From: Streptomyces sp. Alt3
Lineage (GTDB): Bacteria > Actinomycetota > Actinomycetes > Streptomycetales > Streptomycetaceae
Length of the DNA stretch: 64,000 nt
Assembly: GCF_030719215.1 (NCBI RefSeq)
Contig: NZ_CP120984.1
Span: 1-64,000 of the forward strand
Direction of reading: 5' to 3'
Made by a program: the position numbers and the translations under genes. Below are positions 48,875 through 57,550 of the stretch, in pieces. The notes beneath the pieces were generated by a model. The model made no database searches. It worked only from the letters and a program-made list of their open reading frames with translations, and was not told where the DNA came from. Position 1 is the stretch's first letter; every line of letters starts with the position of its first letter.

Positions 48875-48894
48875 GAGCGTCAAACGAGCGTCAC
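48875..48894. repeat. AGCGTCA direct repeat, copy A
   Basis: Two AGCGTCA units separated by four bases (11-base period) lie 143 bases from the methyltransferase stop. The same motif lies 142 bases from the second tail, at 56455-56474. Confidence 0.5.
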
Positions 48895-49239
48895 GACCAG
48901 ACCCATCAGCGTCCCATCGGGCCGACCGGGCGGACAGCGACCACAGCCTCCTCGTCGGCCTCCGTCGCGCCTGACTGCAGACAACCGTCGGCAGGTCCAA
49001 CATGGTTCTGGCATCACAGGATGAGCGAGAGCAGGGCATCGACGCGGCGCCGGTCCTCGCGCTGGGCACACAGGGCCTGATGGGCCTCCCGGAGCTGGGC
49101 CGGGGCGACAGGCCCACGATCCTGCACCCCTTCGAGCAGTGGATCGGTGGATCAGGTCCAGGCAGGAATTGATCAGCCTGCAGGTGGCCAGGGACGGCGG
49201 GGCGGGGCCGGTAGCAGCATAGGCGATGTCAGATGGCGC

Positions 49240-49640
49240 GCGGGATCGGTGAGGCTCCTTATACGCCCAGCCCGACCGCCTGGCAGCGCGCGGGTCGGGA
49301 GCCCAGGAGTGCGGAACGCGAACTCCCGGCCCACCGCCGCGTGCCCGCGGGCGCTGGCGTAGACGAGGTAGCCGGCGACCTCGGAGTCTCGATCCGGCCG
49401 ATACTCGACGACGTATTCGCGCACCTCATCGCGCACCGCATCGGCGTCCCAGGATGTCCGGCACAACAGATGCTGCATGCCGTGCGGGTCTTCTCTCCGG
49501 CCACTCCGTGATCGTCCAGCAATTCCTTCGCGGCAGGTCCGACAACATTCCGGTACCAACCGCCCGGCCCGCAAGCTGGGGATCGACCCGGGCAAACCGG
49601 CCCGGGATGCGACCCATGGCCACCTCCCGCCAACGGCCGG
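49240..49640 (-). pseudogene. Degenerate IS701-type transposase fragment
   Basis: Pieces in different minus-strand frames resemble the N-terminal part of IS701-family transposases: NCWTITEWPERRPA, then MQHLLCRTSWDADAVRDEVR and EYVVEYRPD, then VAGYLVYASARGHAAVGREF. The GMQ-LL-x-x-(A/S)WDAD-VRD motif is diagnostic. Ends and catalytic C-terminus are missing. Confidence 0.6.
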
Positions 49641-49761
49641 TGACCTACTCAAACGCTTCTTCTCACCGGGCCATGGATCCCACATTCCCTCGCCTCGGAC
49701 ACAGCAGTAGCCCGACCACACCACCCAGTCCCGCTGACCAGCTCGTCCCCCGGGGCCCTAC
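49641..49761. other. Short intergenic stretch
   Basis: Nothing recognised between the IS701 fragment and the immunity gene. Confidence 0.3.
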
Positions 49762-50082
49762 TCAGCTTTCAAGCAAGTCGTTAATGTACTCGCGGAGTTC
49801 AGGTGTCGCCTCCCCGAGTCGGATATCCCGCAACTGTGCTACATGGTCAACGCCGACATGGCCGGTTGACATCAATTCGAGGATGGCGTGGAGCTCGGCC
49901 TCCAGGGTCGAGTTTTCCTTCTCGGAGGCCGCAGCCGCCGCCAGCAGCGTAGCCAACGACGAAGCCTGAGCGGGCGAATAGGAACTCAAGTGATCGGTAA
50001 CTTCGTCGGCCGCGCGTTCACGCACCGCCGATTCCGTGTCCAAGACCTTGCGCGCCACGTCGATGAATTCACAGGGTTCCAT
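49762..50082 (-). CDS. Putative immunity protein for the Rhs toxin
   Basis: The product is 106 residues from ATG 50082, 18 bases after the Rhs stop. It is fully helical with a HEAT-like feel (AADEVTDHLSSYSPAQASSL; ELHAILELMSTGHVGVDHVA; ELREYINDLLES). Position directly after the toxin end of an rhs gene, small size and acidity are the hallmarks of a cognate immunity gene. No named Imm family was assigned. Confidence 0.7.
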   Translation of the reverse strand: MEPCEFIDVARKVLDTESAVRERAADEVTDHLSSYSPAQASSLATLLAAAAASEKENSTLEAELHAILELMSTGHVGVDHVAQLRDIRLGEATPELREYINDLLES

Positions 50083-50099
50083 GTGCTCAACCTACTTGC

Positions 50100-53000
50100 T
50101 CAATATGGAAGTGGATACTGACTCGGCCAGGGGATATGCGTACCGTTGGCCGCATCCGGATCGTAATGCGGACTATTCGGGTTGTGGACTTGCCGATGGT
50201 ACAAAACCCCTGCTTCGTCCTGGTATTTGCCACCGATCACTACCCGATAGACGTCTCCATTCGCCGCATTCGAGCCCGCCGGGGCGGTCCCGTCCTTGTC
50301 ATGAACTCGGAGCCGAGCTGTGTTTCCCGTCTCAGGGTCTTTCCACTTGTACTCGACTCCCTTTTGCGCACCACCGTTGGCGTCCGGTGTGAGTACTCGC
50401 ATTTCGGCGTCACCAGGAACGATATCAAGTGGGTTGTGATTCCTCAGGTCCCAGCCGCCGTCCTTGATACGAGGGGGGCAGGGAGCGAGACCGAGCGGAT
50501 CGACCCATGCATGCGGGTTGAGCACATATGCGACGGGATTGGGTGAGGGCTCCAGGCCGAGCGGGTCCGAGGTCAGGTACCGGGCTGTCGCGGGGTCGTA
50601 GTGACGGAAGTAGTTGTAATGCAAGCCCGTTTCGGGGTCGTAGTACTGCCCTGGGAAGCGTAGCGGCGTGTAGGTGGTGCTGTTCGCGGCCCAGGTGGTC
50701 ATGCCCCAGAGCGTGCTCCGTGTGCGCCACGCGATCCGGCCCTCACCGTCGACGAGTTCGCTGGGTGTGCCCGTCAGATCCGTGACGATGGCGAAGAAGC
50801 GCGAGTCGATCTCTTCCTGCGGGGCATCGGCGGCGGCGATGCGCTCTCTCTGAGCCAGGGGCTGCAGGCCCTGGTGGTCCCATGTAAGAGTGACCGGGTG
50901 GGGCAGCTCGGTGGACGTGGTGGTTTGCTCACACAAGGCCGTTTCGTCCCAGGTGAACACCACCCGTTCGACGACGGTTTCCCCTTCTTCCGCCAGGCGG
51001 AGTTTCGCGGTGCGACGCCCCAGTGGGTCGTAGGTGTAACGCCAGCGGGTGCCCTCTGGGGTGACGACCGAGGTGAGGCGGTCCTCGGCGTCCCACTCAT
51101 AGCGCCAGGTGTCCGGTTTGCGGGACAGTCGGGTCTTCTGCCTGAGGGTGATGCGGCCGAGGTTGTCGTGTTCGTAGCGGACATCGCCCGCACGGGTGAT
51201 TCGGGTTCCAACGTAGGTGCGAGCGCCTACTGCCTCCTGGCCGGGGTGGTCCGGCGGCCAGGTTGCCTGGATTTGGTTGTTGGCCTCATCGTAGGCGTAG
51301 GTCTCAGTCCAGTTGGCTGCGTGGACCGCCGTCACCCGGCCGATCGCGTCGAGGTCGAAGCGGCGGGAGCCTGAGAGATGGTCGAGGGTGCTGAGGAGAT
51401 GACCGTCAGCGCGGTAGGTGTACGCGCGCTGTTGAACCAGGCTGCCGTCCACCCTTGCCATCGCCTGGGTGGTCAGGCGGCCCAGGGTGTCGAAGGTGTG
51501 CTCCAGAGTCAGCGTCTCACCGATGTGGCGGGTCACCTCGCGGCCGGCCTCGTCGTAGGCGAAGTCTATGGCCCAGCCAGAGGCCAGCATGCCGGTGCGG
51601 CGTCCGGCTGCGTCGTATGACCAGGTCGTTGATGCGCCGGACGGTGTCCTACGGCCCGTACGACGCCCCAGCTCGTCGTACCAGTAGGCCATGACGCGGC
51701 CGTCGATCGCCTCCTCGCGCACTCGGCCGAATCGATCCCGCAGCACCGTGAGTGTGTTGCCGCTTGGTCCGGTGGCCTGCGCTACTTGGTCGGTCAGGTC
51801 GTAGGCGTAGGTGGTGACCTCACCAGCCGCGTCCTTACGGACTACCTGGCCCAGTTCGTTCCGCTCGAGCCGCACCATCTGGCCCAGGGCGTTGGTGCGA
51901 GAAACCAGCCTGCCCATGGCGTCGCGGGTGTAGGTCAGAGAGCGGTTGTCGAAGTCGGTCTCGGATGACAGGCGTCCGGCCGCGTCATACCTATAACTCC
52001 ATGTCAGACCCTGCGCATTGATAACCTTAGTCAGCCGCAGTGCGGTGTCGTGCTCGAACTCGTGGCGAACCCCGTCCGCGTCGGTGCGGGCAGCGAGCAG
52101 ATCGAAGTGGGTGTACTCGAATTGGCGGACCGCACCCGTGGGATTGGTATGGCTGGTGCAGTTACCCTCACCGTCATACGTCCACGACTCGCTCGCGCCG
52201 TCCGGCGCTGTACGGCGGGACAGCCGGCCTTCCACGGTCCATTCCAGGTGGATCGTGGCACCGGTCGGGTCGGTGATGGTGGTGGGACAGCCGGAGGCAT
52301 CGCGTTCGTAGCGGGTCACCGCGCCCAGCGGATCGGCGACCGCCGAGGGCAGGCCGATCCGGTCGCAGACCACGCGGATGGTGTGGCCGAGCGGCTTGGT
52401 CACGAGTGTCAGGTTTCCGGCCTCGTCGTACGCGAAGCGACTGGTCAAGCCGGCGGAATCGGTTACCGAAGTGCGGTTTCCGCGCTCGTCATACGTTTGT
52501 CGGGTGATCGTCCCGTCCGCACCCTTGACGCGCACCGGTAGCCCGAGGGCGTTGTATTCGGCGGTCGTTTCTCGCCCGTCCGGTCGGACCACCGATATGA
52601 GACGGCCGTGCTCGTCGTATGTGGCCTGGATGACGTGGCCGAGCGGGTCCGTGACGGACAGCAGTCGGTCGTAGCGGTCGTGCTCGAAGCGGGTGACCGC
52701 ACCCAGAGGGTCGATCTCGGCGACGACCTGGGCGCGGTCGTTGATCACATACTGGGTGGTGTGGCCCATGCCGTCAGTCATGGACGTCATGCGCAGACCG
52801 GTCTCAGGGTCTGTGCCGTCCCAGGTGAAGCGGGCTTCGAGGTGGCCGTTCGTGCCGGCCTGGTAGATGCAGCGGTCGTGTTCGTCGTAGACGTATTCGT
52901 ACCGGCTGCCGTTGGTGTCGGTCCAGGCGGTGATGCGGCCCAGTTCGTCGCAGTCGAAGCGCATGGGCTTGCCCGATGAGTTGGTGACCGTGGTGAGGTG

Positions 53001-54776
53001 GCCGTCGGTGTAGCCGTAGCGGAGGATTTCCTGGTCGGTGCCGTCGGGGCCGGCGCCCGCCAGGTGCAGGGTGGTGACCCTGCCTTCGGCGGTGGTGAGT
53101 TTCAGGTGGTAGCCGCCGTGGTGCACGATCGAGGTCGGGGCACCTGCCTCGTCGTGCTCGAAGGCGATCCAGCGGCCGTTGCGGTCGTCGATCTGGGCCA
53201 GGAGCGCCAGTTCTCCCGTGGGCTGGTCGACGAAGTGCCGGACCTGGCCGGTTTCCGGGTCGGTGACGGTGTAGCCGTCGGCCACCCGGTCCAGGGGCCA
53301 GCGCCGGCCGTGCGTGGGCATGACGGGAACACCGGGTGCGGGGTGCGGGTAGGCGAGCAGGCTTCCCTCGTTGCAGCTGAAGACCACGCCTTCCGCGTCG
53401 ATCTCCAGCCGCTGGTCGACGGTGCTGGACCAGCCGGTGCCGAACCAGCGGCCGGCCCGGTGCGAGGAGTCGAAGACACGCTCGAAGACCAGGGGCAAAG
53501 ACCCGGGCAGCACGATGTCGGTCTGCGGGAGCAGCATGCGCCCGGTCGCGACGTCGATGGGATCCCCGGCGCACTTGACCTTGCTGCACTGCTGCCCGTG
53601 GGAGTCAGGATTGTCTTCGTGTCCTCGGCGGTTGGGACTCTTGGGGCGTTCGGCGAGGTCTTTCATCCCGGCCCGTAGGCCGCCCTTGATCAGGCCCCCG
53701 CCCTTGGTACCGATGAGTTCGGGCACGAGTCGGCCGAGGAATTCGGAGGGGTCTCCCTTGGCCGCGTCCCAGGCGTTCTTCAGCGCGCGGTCGGGGTTGG
53801 CGACGGTGGAGGTGAGGCCGGCGAGCGTCATGTTGACGCCCTTGTAGTACTCGGCCGGGTGCGTCAGGTTGTACGGATCCTGCGGGTTGACCGACCGGAC
53901 GAAGTTCACCAGCCCCGCGGTGCCCTTGATGACACCACCGCCGAAGTGCGCCAGCTCCATACCCTGGCCGACCCCGTAGTCGAACAGCTCCTGCTTTGCC
54001 CGGTCCATCCCGGTCGGTTCCTTCGGAGCGTGCGCCATCGCGGCCGTGATCGCACCCTTCGCGGCCTCGCCTGCGTCGTCACGCGCCCGCCGGGCCCGCT
54101 GGAGGATCTCCTGCGCGTGCCGGCGCTTGGCCGCGCCCGGGTCGGAGAACGTCCCCGGATGCGGAAGCGGATGGTCGGTGTTGCGGACCGCGTTGTACGC
54201 CTCCGCCTTCTCCTTGAACGCGGCCGCCGCGGTCTCGTAGTCCTGCTTGCCCTCCTTGTACAGGGCAATCGCCTCACCGGCCTTGGCCTGCGCGCTGGTC
54301 ACCACCCCGGCGAACGTCTCCAGCGCCTTGGCCGCGTCCTCGAACGCATCCGCCGCCCGCAACCAGTCGGTCGGCAACGTCTGGAACTTGGCCCGGAACG
54401 CGTCGGCGGCCTCGCCCTTCCAGTGACCGGAGTCGAGCTTCTTCATCCCGCCACCGACGAGATCGAACGCCTTCTGAAAATCCCGGAGGTTCTTCACCGC
54501 CGCACTGATCTTCTCCGGCCGCCCATGGATCAGCTCGTCGGCTTCCTCGGTCTGGCCGAGCTGCTGCTCCCCGACCTCCGCGCCCAAGGAGGAGGCGGTC
54601 TCATCGCCCCAGTCCTCGACCTTGTCCGCCCACTCATCGGCACCGACCTTCTCCAGGCCCGAGCCGAGCACATCGGTGCCCTTGTCGATCCCGGTACCGA
54701 GGATCTCCTTGCCCTTGTCGACCACATCGCCGGCACCGTCGTACAGGTCACCGACAAACTTCCCCAAGTCCCCCAT
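50100..54776 (-). CDS. Rhs polymorphic toxin with WXG100-like N-terminus
   Basis: I choose ATG 54776 (MGDLGKFVGDLYDGAGDVV), which overlaps the upstream stop as TGATG; 1558 residues. Residues 1-190 are WXG100-like helices, pointing to type VII (ESX) export. Near 410-480 is a DUF6531-like start (GDPIDVATGRMLLPQTDIVL). Many YD/RHS repeats follow (YDEAGNLTLV, YDAAGRRTGM and similar), then the RHS core (RFPGQYYDPETGLHYNYFRH) and the DPLGLAPCP boundary near 1430. The last 128 residues are the toxin (GVEYKWKDPETG; NAANGDVYRVV; DAANGTHIPWPSQ), resembling polymorphic toxin type 30, a predicted nuclease. Confidence 0.88.
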   Translation of the reverse strand: MGDLGKFVGDLYDGAGDVVDKGKEILGTGIDKGTDVLGSGLEKVGADEWADKVEDWGDETASSLGAEVGEQQLGQTEEADELIHGRPEKISAAVKNLRDFQKAFDLVGGGMKKLDSGHWKGEAADAFRAKFQTLPTDWLRAADAFEDAAKALETFAGVVTSAQAKAGEAIALYKEGKQDYETAAAAFKEKAEAYNAVRNTDHPLPHPGTFSDPGAAKRRHAQEILQRARRARDDAGEAAKGAITAAMAHAPKEPTGMDRAKQELFDYGVGQGMELAHFGGGVIKGTAGLVNFVRSVNPQDPYNLTHPAEYYKGVNMTLAGLTSTVANPDRALKNAWDAAKGDPSEFLGRLVPELIGTKGGGLIKGGLRAGMKDLAERPKSPNRRGHEDNPDSHGQQCSKVKCAGDPIDVATGRMLLPQTDIVLPGSLPLVFERVFDSSHRAGRWFGTGWSSTVDQRLEIDAEGVVFSCNEGSLLAYPHPAPGVPVMPTHGRRWPLDRVADGYTVTDPETGQVRHFVDQPTGELALLAQIDDRNGRWIAFEHDEAGAPTSIVHHGGYHLKLTTAEGRVTTLHLAGAGPDGTDQEILRYGYTDGHLTTVTNSSGKPMRFDCDELGRITAWTDTNGSRYEYVYDEHDRCIYQAGTNGHLEARFTWDGTDPETGLRMTSMTDGMGHTTQYVINDRAQVVAEIDPLGAVTRFEHDRYDRLLSVTDPLGHVIQATYDEHGRLISVVRPDGRETTAEYNALGLPVRVKGADGTITRQTYDERGNRTSVTDSAGLTSRFAYDEAGNLTLVTKPLGHTIRVVCDRIGLPSAVADPLGAVTRYERDASGCPTTITDPTGATIHLEWTVEGRLSRRTAPDGASESWTYDGEGNCTSHTNPTGAVRQFEYTHFDLLAARTDADGVRHEFEHDTALRLTKVINAQGLTWSYRYDAAGRLSSETDFDNRSLTYTRDAMGRLVSRTNALGQMVRLERNELGQVVRKDAAGEVTTYAYDLTDQVAQATGPSGNTLTVLRDRFGRVREEAIDGRVMAYWYDELGRRTGRRTPSGASTTWSYDAAGRRTGMLASGWAIDFAYDEAGREVTRHIGETLTLEHTFDTLGRLTTQAMARVDGSLVQQRAYTYRADGHLLSTLDHLSGSRRFDLDAIGRVTAVHAANWTETYAYDEANNQIQATWPPDHPGQEAVGARTYVGTRITRAGDVRYEHDNLGRITLRQKTRLSRKPDTWRYEWDAEDRLTSVVTPEGTRWRYTYDPLGRRTAKLRLAEEGETVVERVVFTWDETALCEQTTTSTELPHPVTLTWDHQGLQPLAQRERIAAADAPQEEIDSRFFAIVTDLTGTPSELVDGEGRIAWRTRSTLWGMTTWAANSTTYTPLRFPGQYYDPETGLHYNYFRHYDPATARYLTSDPLGLEPSPNPVAYVLNPHAWVDPLGLAPCPPRIKDGGWDLRNHNPLDIVPGDAEMRVLTPDANGGAQKGVEYKWKDPETGNTARLRVHDKDGTAPAGSNAANGDVYRVVIGGKYQDEAGVLYHRQVHNPNSPHYDPDAANGTHIPWPSQYPLPY

Positions 54777-55423
54777 CAGCGACTCTCCCCCCACCGCGGC
54801 TGCTCAGCCTGATCGATCGTCTCCTGCGACGGATCGAGCTGATCTCTCATCCGCTCGTCCGCCGCGTCCCGTACCTCCGGGTCCATCAGCCCGTTGCGCT
54901 CCATCGAGTCGAGGGCGGCGTCCTCCACGTCGTAGGCGGTGTCCTTCCAGGTCTGCTTGACCTCGGCGTGAGCCGCATCCCACGACTCGCGGCTGTAGTC
55001 CGGGTTGTCGTACGCGGACTGGGTGCTGACCGTGTCCCAGCTCATCGCCTTGACCTCGTCCTCGGACGCATGCGGATTCCCGTTCAGAGAGTTCACACCG
55101 ATCTTGATCGAGTCCTTGACGTATTGCTCCTGCTCCGCATACGAACCCGCCGACAGGCCCACGCCGAGAGCGAAGCCGTTCCCCTTCTGCGTCAGGGCCC
55201 GCACACCCCACTCCCAGCGGTCGCAGAACGTCTCGAACTCCGACGTCAGCCCGCCATGCCCCAACTCCAGTCCCGACAGAGCAAGATCAGAGAAACCCCG
55301 GCCCGTCGACGCCTGGCCGATGAACCCGAGTTCCTTCAGCTCCGCATGCGCCAGGTCGATGCCCTTCGCGATCTCCGCCAACGCCTCCGGCGGCACCTGC
55401 AGATCTGCGTTCTCCCCGCTCAC
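54776..55423 (-). CDS. WXG100-like/type VII-associated helical protein
   Basis: Starts at GTG 55423 inside the previous stop (GTGA); 215 residues. Residues 1-100 form an ESX-type helical hairpin (LAEIAKGIDLAHAELKELGF; FCDRWEWGVRALTQKGNGFA, with a WEWG turn). The rest is acidic and helical. It is probably the partner or chaperone of the Rhs N-terminal domain for export, translated coupled to it. Confidence 0.65.
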   Translation of the reverse strand: MSGENADLQVPPEALAEIAKGIDLAHAELKELGFIGQASTGRGFSDLALSGLELGHGGLTSEFETFCDRWEWGVRALTQKGNGFALGVGLSAGSYAEQEQYVKDSIKIGVNSLNGNPHASEDEVKAMSWDTVSTQSAYDNPDYSRESWDAAHAEVKQTWKDTAYDVEDAALDSMERNGLMDPEVRDAADERMRDQLDPSQETIDQAEQPRWGESR

Positions 55424-55929
55424 TGCGTCCCCCCGAGATCCACCGCGACCACGTCCGGCACGATGCCCGCCACCGGCGGGAACAACATCCCGCCATCCGT
55501 ACTGCCCGCGTCCAGCGCCACTCCGGCCGGACCCGGCAGCAACGGCACCATCACATCCAGCAACCGCGCACCCAGAACGGTCCGATACGTCCACTCCCGC
55601 CCGGCGCCCCCGCGAGCCAGCGCGAACCGGGCCAGCGCCTCCCCATCCGAGAACGCACAGATCCAGCGCACACCGTTCTGCTCCGCCGACCACAGAGCAC
55701 CGGTCTCATCCAGCGGCACCAACACCGCCGTACGCCGGAACTCACCCAGCAACACGGCGAACTCATGTCGAGCCGCCGCCATCAGATGATCATCTGGTGG
55801 CGCGACAGGGCCCGGCACCTGCGCCTCATACGGTGCGAGTGGCGCCTCGGGAGCAGGCCAGTTGACCAAGTCGGCGATCTTCGAACGCTGGGCAGGCGGC
55901 TCCGCAACATCATCCCCGTTATCGAACAC
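55420..55929 (-). CDS. SseB-like protein at head of Rhs operon
   Basis: The product is 169 residues from ATG 55929. The centre resembles the SseB N-terminal fold (EFAVLLGEFRRTAVLVPLDE; VRWICAFSDGEALARFALAR). Such proteins recur in Streptomyces type VII and Rhs loci. It overlaps the WXG-like gene by four bases. First gene of a four-gene operon ending with the immunity gene. Confidence 0.6.
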   Translation of the reverse strand: MFDNGDDVAEPPAQRSKIADLVNWPAPEAPLAPYEAQVPGPVAPPDDHLMAAARHEFAVLLGEFRRTAVLVPLDETGALWSAEQNGVRWICAFSDGEALARFALARGGAGREWTYRTVLGARLLDVMVPLLPGPAGVALDAGSTDGGMLFPPVAGIVPDVVAVDLGGTQ

Positions 55930-56312
55930 CTACCGAATGCTGTCACGGCACGCTTCCCAAGAGCAACGAACAAAAGCAGCCAGACCATCACGGTGCCACC
56001 CCGGCACAGCTCCAAGCCAGTCAGCAACGGCCCGCAAAGCCAGGGAACTGAACCTGCCCAGCATGGTCAGAGGTACCGAGATCGCCCCGTGATCGCCCCA
56101 GTGACCAGAGCAATGCGACTGGTCCAGGGTTCCGAGGCAAGCGTCATCCGAGCGTCAAGAAGCTCCGAACGCGAACCTGAAGGCGCCGCCTATGCGGGCG
56201 TCTCCCCCATGAATGCGCAGGTCAGCCAGCCTGCGAGGATCGATCCGTCCGCTCGACCCGCTGCATGGAGGGAAACAGGTCGAGCGACCCACCTGGACCA
56301 CAAAACCGCAGG

Positions 56313-56402
56313 TCAGGCACCCTTGTCAGTAGGCTCCAGAATCGCCACGCACTCAACGTGCGAAGTCATCGAAAAGATGTCGGCCTGGACGCAGGTAAGA
56401 AA
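56313..56402 (-). pseudogene. 3' end of a TrmA-family RNA methyltransferase gene, copy B
   Basis: The minus strand encodes TCVQADIFSMTSHVECV and AILEPTDKGA, then TGA at 56315-56313. The stop-proximal DNA CCGCAGGTCAG is identical to copy A. About 16 of 27 residues match copy A, so the two are related but not a recent duplication. Confidence 0.6.
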
Positions 56403-56454
56403 GCAGCAGGTCAGAGGTGCTTTGGGGTCTCGCATGAGGGCCGCCGGGCGCCCG

Positions 56455-56474
56455 GAGCGTCAAATGAGCGTCAC
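56455..56474. repeat. AGCGTCA direct repeat, copy B
   Basis: Same AGCGTCA-N4-AGCGTCA arrangement as at 48876, at nearly the same distance from the methyltransferase tail. A third copy lies at 56140-56157. Confidence 0.5.
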
Positions 56475-57021
56475 TGTCCTACGTCAGTTCGGCATCGGCA
56501 ATCTGGCGCGTCACGGCTACCCGTAGTACGCAGCGCCTCCCGTGGGACGGAGCCTTACGGCTGATCAAAATCTGCTGACGAGGCCAGTCCGGACCTGGGA
56601 GGCTTGTCCCGCCTGTTGCACGCCGTCCGGGGACGGAGCCACCCACTAGCCGGGGGCGCCTTGAGGGTTTCGTTCGCCCGCCGAAACTGGGCGTTCTCGG
56701 CCTTGAGCCACCCGCGCAAAAGCGGAGCGGACCATGAATACTCAAGAGCTGGCGAACCCTCGCTACGAGGTACGACAAACGGTTCCTACGTCTTCCAAGA
56801 CACCGTCACCGTGGCCACCATACGGCTCTGGTTTCGCCCTCCCCGCCTTCACACCGACGCCGCCCACGGCCGTACGAACTATTGGGGTGGCGTAGGCGCG
56901 GCACCGGTGCACCCATCGGTGCGTGGTGCCGCGGAGTTGCCGTGCGGAGGTCGCGCAGCCGATAGCGTGACTGTCCGAGTCGTCGCCCGCTGTGAGCAAC
57001 GGGTATGGGAGGGAGTCGCAC

Positions 57022-57531
57022 GTGCAGGTATCGACGCTGAGTCTTTGGGGCGCGTGGGCGTTCGGGGTCGTCATCGGCTGGATCGCGTACCGCACACTGC
57101 GGCGGACCACAGACGGGCCGCGCATCGCCGATCTCGTCACCGTGATCGCTGCCCTGGGCGGTGGCACCGTCGTCAGTACGCAGTTCGCCGAACCAGATCT
57201 CTTCGCCATGTACGGCATCGGGCTCATGGTCGGCTTCTTCGCCTACTTGATCACCGGTTCCCTAACGGACCGCGCGGCACGCAAGACCGATCAGCGGGCT
57301 CTCGCCCAGGCTCCCGTCCCGCAGCAGGGTCAGGAGCCGCAGCCGCCCCGGACCCCCGGCGAGCCGACGCCGCAGGTAACCGCCGGAGCGACGCAGCAGG
57401 CCCCTGGTGAGCCGACGCCGCAGCCCACCAGCGCCCCGGCGCCCCAGGCCCCTGACCCGGTGCCGCAGATCGCAGCCGGTCCTCGCACCGGGCACTGGAT
57501 GGGTGACAAGCCGGAGCGGAGAGGGCGGTAA
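57022..57531 (+). CDS. Membrane protein with Pro-rich tail
   Basis: I choose GTG 57022 (VQVSTLSLWGAWAFGVVIGW), with GGGAGGGA upstream; ATG 56992 is possible. The product has 169 residues. Three hydrophobic helices (AWAFGVVIGWIAYRTL; IADLVTVIAALGGGTVV; MYGIGLMVGFFAYLITGSL) precede a Pro/Gln/Ala-rich tail with two near-identical PGEPTPQ units. It converges on the CHAT gene with a 20-base gap, so may belong to the same module as a membrane partner. Function unknown. Confidence 0.55.
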   Translation: MQVSTLSLWGAWAFGVVIGWIAYRTLRRTTDGPRIADLVTVIAALGGGTVVSTQFAEPDLFAMYGIGLMVGFFAYLITGSLTDRAARKTDQRALAQAPVPQQGQEPQPPRTPGEPTPQVTAGATQQAPGEPTPQPTSAPAPQAPDPVPQIAAGPRTGHWMGDKPERRGR

Positions 57532-57550
57532 GTCGAATTACCGCAAGTTG

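Larger units (their letters stand above)
48386..49240. other. Non-coding mosaic with gene fossils
   Basis: No intact gene. It contains the methyltransferase tail at 48732-48821, AGCGTCA direct repeats at about 48658-48675 and 48876-48893, and a minus-strand protein-like patch near 49020-49110 (LREAHQALCAQREDRRRVDA) of unknown origin. Confidence 0.5.
55930..57021. other. Gene-poor stretch downstream of fossils
   Basis: No supported gene in about 1.1 kb. It holds AGCGTCA repeats at 56140-56157 and 56455-56474, the second methyltransferase tail at 56313-56402, and a hairpin (GCGGCACC 56898-56905 with GGTGCCGC 56935-56942) in the leader of the next gene. Confidence 0.5.
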
